Shown in pieces: positions 1 through 5,982 of a stretch of DNA of 6,642 nt; position 1 is the stretch's first letter; every line of letters starts with the position of its first letter. The stretch is from JALOAP01 sp964632355 (GTDB taxonomy: Bacteria > Chloroflexota > Dehalococcoidia > Tepidiformales > Tepidiformaceae): assembly GCA_964632355.1 (NCBI GenBank), contig CAZWBW010000125.1:1-6642 (forward strand). The letters are read 5' to 3'. A program made the position numbers and the translations under genes. The notes under the pieces were generated by a model that was given only the letters and a program-made list of their open reading frames with translations, ran no database searches and was not told the DNA's origin.

Positions 1-179
1 ACGGCGACCAGTTCGAACGCAATCACCAGGGCGATCACCGCCCAGCAGAGCACGTTCGCACGCGTAGGACGGACCGCAGCTGCGACCACCGCGACCGCCT
101 GTGCGCGGACCCCGCGTCCATGCGCTGCGGATCGGGGAAATGGGCCGCTCGCCCGGGTGGAATGCATCGCGGCTGACAT
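1..179 (-). CDS. N-terminal fragment of a probable membrane protein (runs off left edge)
   Basis: An open frame starts with ATG at 179 on the minus strand and stays open to the window edge, giving 59 codons. A strong Shine-Dalgarno sequence (GGGGAGG, complement of 187-193) sits 7 bases before the ATG, which is the main support for this start. The first 40 or so residues are rich in Ala, Arg and Gly. Residues about 42-59 (from ANVLCWAVIALVIAFELVA) are strongly hydrophobic, like a first transmembrane helix or signal anchor. An internal GTG at codon 30 would give a shorter start just before the helix. The gene points the same way as the two minus-strand genes upstream and lies 138 bases after the stop of the nearer one. 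Too little is visible to name a family. The opposite strand is also open here in one frame, as is common at this GC content, so the call is moderate. Confidence 0.45.
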   Translation of the reverse strand, partial: MSAAMHSTRASGPFPRSAAHGRGVRAQAVAVVAAAVRPTRANVLCWAVIALVIAFELVA

Positions 180-317
180 CGCATGGCCTCCCCGCGGCGC
201 TGTACTGCGACCAGCCTAGACCGGCGGGATGCGCGAACGCGGGAACCGGATCACACAGCGCGTTCGAAGGCGGCGCGAGTCGCGCCGTTCTGTGACTCAC
301 GGCACAGACCAGCGAAC
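180..317. other. Intergenic gap with a GC-rich hairpin
   Basis: These 138 bases separate two minus-strand genes. They hold an inverted repeat at 271-287 (CGGCGCGA, one base, TCGCGCCG), which folds as a 7-bp stem with a 3-base loop. It lies 31 bases after the stop codon of the Vps62-like gene. No run of T follows it in the minus direction, so it is at best a weak or factor-assisted terminator. A second weak inverted repeat, CTGTG/CACAG at 290-294 and 303-307, lies between the hairpin and the stop. I found no convincing promoter for the downstream ORF. Confidence 0.4.
271..287 (-). terminator. Possible weak terminator hairpin after the Vps62-like gene
   Basis: The sequence CGGCGCGA-G-TCGCGCCG is a perfect inverted repeat 31 bases downstream of the stop at 318. 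The stem is entirely G:C apart from the closing A:T beside the loop. In the minus direction it is followed by CCTTCG rather than a T tract, so intrinsic termination is doubtful and a chance palindrome remains possible. Confidence 0.3.
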
Positions 318-2120
318 CTAGCGGCCGCGGAGTTTGCGGAGATTCTGCGCCAGGATGATGACGCCAATCGCGGCTACCGCGCCAAGCGCAAGCTGCCACG
401 CGAACTCATAGATAAGGATGGCGGCCGAGATGATGGCGAGCACGACGGTCGTGTTCAGGAGCAGCGACCTGATGGTGCCACGAAGAATGCTGTCGACGAC
501 CACAGCGGCACCGATTAGCACCAGGATCGCGGAGATTGTGTCGGTGTCGGTGAAGGTCACGAGCGCGGCGCCGGTCAGGAGAAGGAGACCAACGCTCAGC
601 GCGGCCCAGAGTTCCGCGAGGCGGCTTCGGCGGGCTTCGCCGGGCGGTTCGGGGTCGAGGGCGCGGTGGATGTGTGCGCGTGCGGGACCGAGGTAGCCGT
701 TTTCGACCGCTTCGAGGCCCATCTTCATTTCTACGATGGAGCGTTCGAGTTCCTGTTCGCGCGCGCGGAGGTCGTTCAGTTTCGCTTCGCCGCGGGAGAC
801 GTCCTCGCGGAGTTTACTCACGTCGTGGTGCGGAGACCCGTTCGACGCCAGGGAGATGGCCTGCGCGTCGAGCCGCCGGAGTTCGGCGGTGAGCTCGCGG
901 GCGGCGGCCTGTGTTTGCTCGAGGTCGGCGGCGAGTTCGCGGAGGCGCTGTTCGATAACCGCCGGGGTTCGCGACGGCGGAGCCACCTTGCCAAGGCCCG
1001 CCCACCCGATCGGGTCGTACCAGGTATGGCGGACCGTACCCTCGCGCGTGTACTTCGGACCGGCCGGCGCAAGTTCGCCAGCGAAGACGTCTTCGGTATC
1101 GAGGCCCCAGAGCCCGCGGTAGTGATCCACCCAGCCCACGTCGTCGCCGATAACGACGGGGTTCCACTCGAGTTCCTGGCGGGGCCCGACGGAGACGCCA
1201 TCGCCCCGGGCGTAATCGACGAATGGCACGCGGACGAGCGCTTCGGCCGCACGTACAGCGGCGGAGGGATCGCCCTGCCGTAAGACGTCGCGCCAGATGC
1301 GGCGCACCGTGTGCATCGCGTTCGCGACGGGGCGCAGGAACTTCACTTCGACAGACGTGAGGTATTCGCCGGGACGGAAGTAGCTCGCGTGGGAGCCAGC
1401 GCCGGCGAAGACGACCGGGTGGCCATCGATGATGGTCAGTTCGGGGTCGTCCCAGCGGCGGCGAAGGTCGTCGCCGGTGTAGTCGTGTGCGGCGCAGGCG
1501 AACCAGACCGGCCGGGGCTCGCGCCCTTCGACGTCATCGAGATAGATGAGCACCTGCTCCCAGTCGGCTTCGTGGTCGTTGACGCCGAAGAACGAGGAAC
1601 GCCAGTCGTTCATGGCGTAGAAGAAGTGGTACTGGAGGACGATGTAGCCATCGCTTCGAAACACCCGGCCGTAGTAGGGGACGGCGGTGTTCTCGCGGCG
1701 TATGTCGCGATACTGGAGTTCGGCGCGCCCGGCGGTACCGCCGGGCACCTTCCCACGGAGGTAGAGCGACAGCTGGAACATCGAGTCGATGAACCGCGGG
1801 AGGAGGCCCACGCGGGCCAGCCGGCCCGAGCCTTGGAACGGTGGCCGCGTCTTCCGCCAGCGCTCGTATTCGAGGCCACTGAGGGGTGTTTCGACGAAGC
1901 GAAGGAAGAGCGGGGCATCGTTTTCGGCGCCGTGGGCGACGAGCTTCTCGACGGTAAGTTCGCCGGCCGGGACGAGCTGTTCGGGGGGCTGGTCGGGGAC
2001 GCGACGCCAGAGGCTACAGCGCTCGATGTACGGTTCGACCGGGCAGGGGAAGAACATCTCGCCCTGTGTGTAGTGAACGATGGGTTCGTGCCGGCGAAGT
2101 AACTCGAGTTCGCTGGTCAC
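318..2120 (-). CDS. Vps62/DUF946-like domain protein with coiled coil and C-terminal membrane anchor
   Basis: This 600-residue protein has three parts. Residues about 10-380 look like the Vps62-type domain found in fungal Vps62 and in uncharacterised bacterial proteins. Visible motifs are an N-terminal HEPIVHYTQGEMFFPCPVEP (11-30), QYHFFYAMNDW (163-173), NDHEADWEQV (181-190) and HPVVFAGAGSHASYF (234-248). Residues about 386-470 are rich in Leu, Glu, Arg and Ala and should form a coiled coil, with a short break near 425-432. Residues about 503-590 hold about four hydrophobic segments (503-522, 528-544, 556-571, 573-590), followed by a basic tail ending KLRGR. No signal peptide is seen, so the large domain is probably cytoplasmic, but topology is uncertain. 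The start is GTG at 2120, with GGGGAG 7 bases before it. A longer in-frame start at 2333 would add 71 residues that merely overlap the upstream gene. The GTG overlaps the stop of that gene (GTGA), so translational coupling is likely. The biochemical function of the bacterial domain is unknown to me. The family assignment rests on motif recall, not on a search. Confidence 0.75.
   Translation of the reverse strand: MTSELELLRRHEPIVHYTQGEMFFPCPVEPYIERCSLWRRVPDQPPEQLVPAGELTVEKLVAHGAENDAPLFLRFVETPLSGLEYERWRKTRPPFQGSGRLARVGLLPRFIDSMFQLSLYLRGKVPGGTAGRAELQYRDIRRENTAVPYYGRVFRSDGYIVLQYHFFYAMNDWRSSFFGVNDHEADWEQVLIYLDDVEGREPRPVWFACAAHDYTGDDLRRRWDDPELTIIDGHPVVFAGAGSHASYFRPGEYLTSVEVKFLRPVANAMHTVRRIWRDVLRQGDPSAAVRAAEALVRVPFVDYARGDGVSVGPRQELEWNPVVIGDDVGWVDHYRGLWGLDTEDVFAGELAPAGPKYTREGTVRHTWYDPIGWAGLGKVAPPSRTPAVIEQRLRELAADLEQTQAAARELTAELRRLDAQAISLASNGSPHHDVSKLREDVSRGEAKLNDLRAREQELERSIVEMKMGLEAVENGYLGPARAHIHRALDPEPPGEARRSRLAELWAALSVGLLLLTGAALVTFTDTDTISAILVLIGAAVVVDSILRGTIRSLLLNTTVVLAIISAAILIYEFAWQLALGAVAAIGVIILAQNLRKLRGR
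1727..1746. repeat. Perfect 20-base palindrome inside the Vps62-like gene
   Basis: GCCCGGCGGTACCGCCGGGC reads the same on both strands. On the minus strand it encodes the turn PGGTAG at about residues 126-131 of the Vps62-like protein. No role is evident. Confidence 0.4.
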
Positions 2121-2133
2121 AGCGCTTCTCCCC
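2117..2133 (-). promoter_or_regulatory. Ribosome binding site and GTGA start/stop overlap
   Basis: GGGGAG (complement of 2128-2133) lies inside the last codons of the small membrane protein gene, 7 bases before the GTG at 2120. The stop TGA (2119-2117) and the GTG (2120-2118) share bases. This fixes the start of the Vps62-like gene and points to translational coupling of the pair. Confidence 0.75.
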
Positions 2134-2494
2134 GGCGGAGGAATGCGCGTTGAACCTCGGACTGGTTGAGGTAGAAGACCTGGAGCACGCTCACCGCCAT
2201 CACGGAGTAGCTGGGATGGCCGTGGAAGTAGGAGAGCAGCGCGAGGGCCATGACAAGGCCGACCCAGATCATGGTCGCGGTCCACGCCCAGCGCTGGAGC
2301 CGCCACAGTCCAATGGCAACGAGGAGCCCCCACGCTGCGATGGCGAGGAGCACTGCGATCTGCTCGGGCTCGCGGTCACCGGTCGGAATGGCGCGCTGGC
2401 GCACCAGCACCTCGCCAGCGGTGACCATGGCGTTCACCGCCTGGACGGCTGCGATCAGTGCTACGCCGGCCGGTCGCTCCGGATTCTTCGCCAC
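2117..2494 (-). CDS. Small four-helix membrane protein of unknown function
   Basis: This is a 125-residue hydrophobic protein with four likely membrane segments at about 10-30, 45-64, 68-90 and 95-108. The pattern RPAGVALIAAVQAVNAMV near the N-terminus, a central GLWRLQRWAWTAT, and a C-terminal YLNQSEVQRAF recall a widespread group of small uncharacterised bacterial membrane proteins. I cannot name the family with confidence. The start is GTG at 2494, supported by AGGGGAG (complement of 2501-2507) with a 6-base spacer. The stop codon overlaps the GTG of the Vps62-like gene by 4 bases, so the two form an operon and may act together at the membrane. It is divergent from the CoA-transferase gene, with 228 bases between the two start codons. 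I found no clear sigma-70 promoter for this operon in that gap. Confidence 0.8.
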   Translation of the reverse strand: MAKNPERPAGVALIAAVQAVNAMVTAGEVLVRQRAIPTGDREPEQIAVLLAIAAWGLLVAIGLWRLQRWAWTATMIWVGLVMALALLSYFHGHPSYSVMAVSVLQVFYLNQSEVQRAFLRRGEAL

Positions 2495-2722
2495 AGCAGT
2501 CTCCCCTGACGCATGACAGACTGCCGCGGCGCGTGGGGGACGATGCCCCTTCGGTTCGCGGTTGATAGCAGTTCATTAGGCTGCCGGCCCGGGAGGACCA
2601 TGCCGGCGCTATTTCCGCCATCGAAATTCTTGCACGATCACCACCCTCTGGTAGGATTCGCCGCCAAACCCCATCCATCGCGCCGGGCCAATGCAGGAAT
2701 CGGGCGCGTCTCGGAGCGAACC
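2495..2722. other. Divergent intergenic region between membrane operon and CoA-transferase gene
   Basis: This 228-base region lies between two start codons pointing away from each other, so it should hold both promoters. The plus-strand ORF remains open through it from 2513, but the encoded residues resemble nothing in the CoA-transferase family. A further in-frame ATG at 2600 has GGAGG only 3 bases upstream, too close for a good start. The palindromic hexamer GCCGGC occurs at 2583-2588 and 2602-2607. I saw no riboswitch-like or RNA-gene structure. Confidence 0.5.
2630..2657 (+). promoter_or_regulatory. Possible sigma-70-type promoter for the CoA-transferase gene
   Basis: TTGCAC at 2630-2635 and TAGGAT at 2652-2657 are separated by 16 bases. 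The -35 matches the consensus at 3 of 6 positions and the -10 at 4 of 6. Transcription would begin near 2664, giving a leader of about 60 bases. The local sequence is more AT-rich than its surroundings. This is a pattern match only. Confidence 0.35.
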
Positions 2723-4216
2723 ATGACCACGCTAGAACGTCCGTACTCGCGCTACGCGAACTGGAAGGATGAGTACCAGTCGCGGTTGAAGTCTCTCGAC
2801 GAAGCGATGGAGGTGATCCAGAGCGGCGACCTGGTCGGCGTATCGATCCTGTTGCCGACGGTGCTGGCGACGGCGTTCCACAAGCGCGCCCGCCAGCTCG
2901 AGCGGGTCGACATCCGCTTCCTCGCCCCGCGCGAGGCATTCCTCTTCGGGGACGAACGTCCGAACGGCGAAAAGGAAATCGAGATCTTCATCGGCGACGG
3001 CATCCGCCCGGCGCACGACGCCAAGATCGCGACGTACCTGCCGAACACGTTCATGCTCGGGATGAAGGCGTTCGATGCGGGCCGCGATGAGGCGCGCATG
3101 CCCGACGTCTACCTGACGGCCGTGAGCCCGCCGAACGAGCATGGCTATGTCCATTTCGGCCCGCATATGTGGACGAAGAAGGCGTACAGCAAGCGGGCGA
3201 AGCACACGATCGCCGTGATCGACCCGAACATGACGCCGGTGTTCGGCGATGTGTGGATGCACGTTAGCGAGATCGACACGTTCATCGAAGGCGTCATCAA
3301 GCCAGTGGACCGTGCGGCGATTCGGCACCGGGTCGAGACCGAGGCGCCGGAGGAGAACCGCGCGGAGCTGCTGAAGATCCTCGATAAGGCGAGCGACGAA
3401 CAGCTTGCGCTGGCCGAGGAGACGTTCCACCTGATGCCGCCGAGCCTGCTGTACCAGGCGCTCGGGCAGTCGGAGGTGGATCCTGCGGCGCAGGCGATCG
3501 CGGACAACATCCGGCAGCTCATTCGCGATGGGGACACGATCCAGGTCGGGGTGGGCGAACCGAGTTCGCTCATGTTCAAGGCGGGCGCGTTCGATGACGC
3601 GAAGCACCTCGGAATCCACACCGAGCTGGGTTCGCCGGGCCTCGCGAAGCTGTGGGAGCGCGGCATCCTCGACAACAGCATGAAGACGATTCACCGCGGG
3701 AAGGCGGTGGCGGTCGCGTGGACCGGCTGCGACGCCGAGGACCTGAAGATCATCGCGAACAACCCGGCGTTCGAACTGTACGACCCGGACTTCCTGCTCA
3801 ACCCGCGGTACATGAGCCAGAACCGGAACATGACATCGATCAACAGCGCCGTCGCAGTGGACCTGCTCGGCCAGATCGCAAGCGAGTGCCGGTTCGGCGG
3901 GCACATGATCAATGGCACGGGCGGCCAGCCGGACACGCATATCTCGGCGATGCTTTCGCCGGGCGGCCGGGCGATCACGGTGATGCGGTCGACGGCACTC
4001 GAGGGAACGGTTTCGAAGATCGTTGCCCGGCACGAGGCGGGCACGCTCGTGACCATCCCGCGGTATCTCGCGGACACGATTGTGACGGAGTACGGCGTCG
4101 CGCGGCTGCTCGACAAGAACCACCGGCAGCGGGCGGACGAACTCATCAGCATCGCCCACCCGGACTTCCGTGCGGAGCTCCGCCGCGAAGCCGAGCAGCT
4201 GGTTGGCAAGCTGTAG
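2723..4216 (+). CDS. Acetyl-CoA hydrolase/transferase family (4-hydroxybutyrate-type) CoA-transferase
   Basis: This 497-residue cytoplasmic enzyme is predicted to move CoA between a donor thioester and a carboxylic acid through a glutamyl-CoA intermediate (family I mechanism). The N-terminal domain shows LDEAMEVIQSGDLVGV (25-40) and PDVYLTAVSPPNEHGYVHFG (127-146). The C-terminal domain shows the glycine-rich loop QVGVGEPSS (274-282), LGIHTELGSPG (296-306) with the predicted catalytic Glu301, GTGGQPDTHISAMLSPGG (398-415) and VTEYGVARLLDK (454-465). Near the end, ELISIAHPDFRAEL (473-486) is a hallmark of the family. Residues about 201-250 form a charged, probably helical insert between the domains that ordinary 4-hydroxybutyrate CoA-transferases lack, as far as I recall. 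The start is ATG at 2723, with GGAG (2713-2716) 6 bases before it; family similarity begins a few residues in. A terminator follows directly. The next gene encodes a 2-hydroxyacyl-CoA lyase, so a 2-hydroxy acid is a reasonable guess for the acceptor. The real substrate cannot be read from the sequence. Confidence 0.88.
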   Translation: MTTLERPYSRYANWKDEYQSRLKSLDEAMEVIQSGDLVGVSILLPTVLATAFHKRARQLERVDIRFLAPREAFLFGDERPNGEKEIEIFIGDGIRPAHDAKIATYLPNTFMLGMKAFDAGRDEARMPDVYLTAVSPPNEHGYVHFGPHMWTKKAYSKRAKHTIAVIDPNMTPVFGDVWMHVSEIDTFIEGVIKPVDRAAIRHRVETEAPEENRAELLKILDKASDEQLALAEETFHLMPPSLLYQALGQSEVDPAAQAIADNIRQLIRDGDTIQVGVGEPSSLMFKAGAFDDAKHLGIHTELGSPGLAKLWERGILDNSMKTIHRGKAVAVAWTGCDAEDLKIIANNPAFELYDPDFLLNPRYMSQNRNMTSINSAVAVDLLGQIASECRFGGHMINGTGGQPDTHISAMLSPGGRAITVMRSTALEGTVSKIVARHEAGTLVTIPRYLADTIVTEYGVARLLDKNHRQRADELISIAHPDFRAELRREAEQLVGKL

Positions 4217-4240
4217 TTCCGTTCGAACGCACGCGTGAAC

Positions 4241-4269
4241 AGGGCGGCCGCCTGGCCGCCCTTTCGTTT
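4241..4269 (+). terminator. Rho-independent terminator after the CoA-transferase gene
   Basis: An 8-bp G:C stem (GGGCGGCC 4242-4249, GGCCGCCC 4254-4261) has a GCCT loop and can be extended by an A:T pair at 4241/4262. The T-rich stretch TTTCGTTT (4262-4269) follows. It lies 25 bases after the stop codon at 4216. It should largely separate transcription of the CoA-transferase gene from that of the lyase gene. Confidence 0.8.
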
Positions 4270-4311
4270 GCCCGGGACAACGCGTCAGAAGCTGTCAGAG
4301 GAGGCTGCCGG

Positions 4312-4317
4312 TATGAT
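4312..4317 (+). promoter_or_regulatory. Probable -10 element of a promoter for the lyase gene
   Basis: TATGAT matches the sigma-70 -10 consensus at 5 of 6 positions. It lies 29 bases before the ATG at 4347, in the gap after the preceding terminator. No good -35 hexamer is present at the right distance. Two copies of GTCAGA (4284-4289 and 4294-4299) are spaced exactly 10 bases apart where a -35 or activator site would sit. This fits an activator-dependent promoter but does not prove it. Confidence 0.4.
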
Positions 4318-4336
4318 GAGGGGCCATCTGAGACGT

Positions 4337-4349
4337 GGAGAAAGCTATG
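4337..4349 (+). promoter_or_regulatory. Ribosome binding site deciding the lyase start
   Basis: GGAG at 4337-4340 is followed by a 6-base spacer and ATG at 4347. The alternative in-frame GTG at 4335 overlaps this Shine-Dalgarno sequence and so is unlikely to be used. The ATG start gives the N-terminus MPKVDGATIIARAL, which aligns well with the usual start of the family fold. Confidence 0.65.
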
Positions 4350-5963
4350 CCGAAAGTTGACGGAGCCACGATCATCGCCCGTGCGCTTCGCGACCAGGGA
4401 GTGGAGCACATCTTTGGTGTGCTCGGCGTCCCCGTGTACCCGATCGCCTACGCCGCGGAGAAGGAGGGCATCAAGTTCTATGCCTTCCGCAACGAGCAGG
4501 CCGCGAGCTATGCGGCGGGGGCGCTCGGGTACCTGACGGGGCGGCCGGGCGTGTGCCTGGCGGTCTCGGGCCCGGGCATGATTCACGCCATCGCGGGGCT
4601 TTCGAACGCCTGGGCGAACTGCTGGCCGATGCTGCTCATCGGCGGGGCGAACGACTCGTACCAGAACGGGCTCGGCGCGTTCCAGGAAGCGCCGCAGATC
4701 GAGGCTGCCCGGCCGTTCGTGAAGTATGCGGCGCGGCCCGACAGCATGGCGCGGATGCCGTTCTTTATCGAGCAGGCGGTGCGGCACAGCATGGCCGGAC
4801 GCCCCGGCGCCACCTACATCGACCTGCCCGGTGACTTCATCTCCGGGGAAATCGAAGAGGAGCAGGTCGTCTATCCGCGGAAGTACGAGGAACCACCCCG
4901 TCCGTTCGCTGACCCCGCCGAAGTGCGCCGTGCGCTCGATGTGCTCAAGAGCGCCGAAAACCCGCTCGTCATCGTCGGGAAAGGCGCCGCGTACGCCCGC
5001 GCGGAGAACGAAGTCCGCGAGTTCATCGAGACGACGCAGCTCCCGTTCCTCCCTTCGCCGATGGGCAAGGGGCTGCTTCCCGACGATCACCCGCTCGCAG
5101 TCTCGGCGGCGCGTTCGTATGCGCTGCAGAACGCGGACGTGGTGTTCCTCATCGGGGCGCGGCTGAACTGGATCATGCACTTCGGGCAGCCGCCACGGTT
5201 CCGGGCGGACGTCAAAACGATCCAGCTCGAAATCGCGCCCGAGGAGATCGGGAACAGCGTGCCGGCAGAAGTGGGGCTTGTCGGCGACGCGCGGGCGGTG
5301 ATGTCGCAGGTGAACGAGGCGCTGCGCGCGAACCCGTGGCAGTACCCGGCAGAGACCACCTGGCGTGTTGGGCTCCAGCAAAAGATCGCGGAGAACCAGG
5401 CCGCGACCGAGCCGCTGCTGAACGACGACAAGGTGCCGATGGGGTACTACCGGGCGCTGCGCGAGATGCGGGACGTGATGCCGCAGGACGTGATCTTCGT
5501 GGCCGAAGGCTCGAACACGATGGACATCGCACGGGCGGTGATCCCGAGCTTCCTCCCGCGCCATCGGCTCGATGCCGGCTCGTTCGGCACGATGGGTGTC
5601 GGGCTGGGGCAGGCGATTGCAGCGGCGGTCGCGAACCCGGGCAAGAAGGTGGTGGCGCTCGAAGGAGACTCGGCGTTCGGCTTCAGCGGCATGGAAGTCG
5701 AAGTCGCGTGCCGGTTCAACCTGCCGATCGTGTTCGTCGTGTTCAACAACAACATGGGCGGCGGCCAGCGGTACGTGGTCGGCGCGCGCTACGAGAAAGT
5801 CATCGAGGCGTTCGGCGGCAAGGGATACCACACCGAGACGCCAGACGAACTTCGCGCGGCGATGCAAGCGGCGCTGGCCGACCCGACGCCGAGCCTGATC
5901 AACGTGGTCATCGACCCGAAGGCGCAGCGGCGGCCACAGCAATTCGCGTGGCTCACGCGGTAA
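4347..5963 (+). CDS. Thiamine-diphosphate-dependent 2-hydroxyacyl-CoA lyase
   Basis: This 538-residue enzyme is predicted to cleave 2-hydroxyacyl-CoA into formyl-CoA and an aldehyde or ketone one carbon shorter, using ThDP and Mg. The N-terminal pyrimidine-binding domain has IFGVLGVPVYPIA (22-34) and NEQAASYAAGALGYLTGRPG (49-68), with Glu50 as the expected cofactor-activating residue. The central domain (about 190-330) has IVGKGAAYARAENE and PMGKGLLPDDHPLAVSAARS. The C-terminal PP domain has RHRLDAGSFGTMGVGLGQAI (405-424), then the ThDP/Mg motif GDSAFGFSGMEVE (440-452) to NNN (467-469). The segment GAFQEAPQIEA (110-120) matches human HACL1-like lyases; oxalyl-CoA decarboxylases have a Tyr-Glu pair where this protein has Phe112-Gln113. 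The C-terminus QQFAWLTR also resembles HACL1, whose end continues by three more residues. The loop after NNN is much shorter than in HACL1 or Oxc. The start is ATG at 4347, with GGAG 6 bases upstream; an in-frame GTG at 4335 has no well-placed ribosome binding site. The natural substrate is unknown. Confidence 0.9.
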   Translation: MPKVDGATIIARALRDQGVEHIFGVLGVPVYPIAYAAEKEGIKFYAFRNEQAASYAAGALGYLTGRPGVCLAVSGPGMIHAIAGLSNAWANCWPMLLIGGANDSYQNGLGAFQEAPQIEAARPFVKYAARPDSMARMPFFIEQAVRHSMAGRPGATYIDLPGDFISGEIEEEQVVYPRKYEEPPRPFADPAEVRRALDVLKSAENPLVIVGKGAAYARAENEVREFIETTQLPFLPSPMGKGLLPDDHPLAVSAARSYALQNADVVFLIGARLNWIMHFGQPPRFRADVKTIQLEIAPEEIGNSVPAEVGLVGDARAVMSQVNEALRANPWQYPAETTWRVGLQQKIAENQAATEPLLNDDKVPMGYYRALREMRDVMPQDVIFVAEGSNTMDIARAVIPSFLPRHRLDAGSFGTMGVGLGQAIAAAVANPGKKVVALEGDSAFGFSGMEVEVACRFNLPIVFVVFNNNMGGGQRYVVGARYEKVIEAFGGKGYHTETPDELRAAMQAALADPTPSLINVVIDPKAQRRPQQFAWLTR

Positions 5964-5982
5964 CCAAACGCGTTCGGGGCAC

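Noticed and set aside
1..222. Plus-strand frame open from position 1 to a TAG at about 220
   Set aside because: The product is Thr/Ala/Arg-rich with no domain or hydrophobic pattern. The minus strand over the same bases has a ribosome binding site, a start and a membrane helix.
1311..2102. 263-codon plus-strand ORF opposite the Vps62-like gene
   Set aside because: It mirrors the minus-strand gene, which has recognisable motifs, coiled coil and membrane helices; the plus-strand product shows none.
2121..2333. N-terminal extension of the Vps62-like protein to an in-frame start at 2333
   Set aside because: The extra 71 residues are Arg/Pro-rich, overlap the small membrane protein gene in another frame and resemble no domain. 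The GTG at 2120 has a good ribosome binding site and a GTGA overlap.
2513..2722. N-terminal extension of the CoA-transferase to 2513 or 2600
   Set aside because: The extra residues do not resemble the family, the ATG at 2600 has a ribosome binding site only 3 bases away, and the ATG at 2723 has a well-spaced GGAG and leads directly into family sequence.
2732..4159. 475-codon minus-strand ORF opposite the CoA-transferase gene
   Set aside because: It is an antisense shadow of a conserved gene, with an Arg/His/Val-heavy composition and no domain.
11..4230. Repeated GTTCGAACGC at 11-20 and 4221-4230
   Set aside because: Its core GTTCGAAC is an 8-base palindrome. Two 10-base matches in this composition, without similar flanks, are most likely chance.
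4347..5963. Oxalyl-CoA decarboxylase (oxc) as the name for the ThDP enzyme
   Set aside because: The Tyr-Glu pair I associate with oxalyl-CoA decarboxylases is Phe-Gln here (GAFQE), and the GRPGATYIDLPGDF, RHRLDAGSFGTMGVGLG and C-terminal AWLTR segments match HACL-type lyases better. The adjacent transferase is also not of the Frc type.
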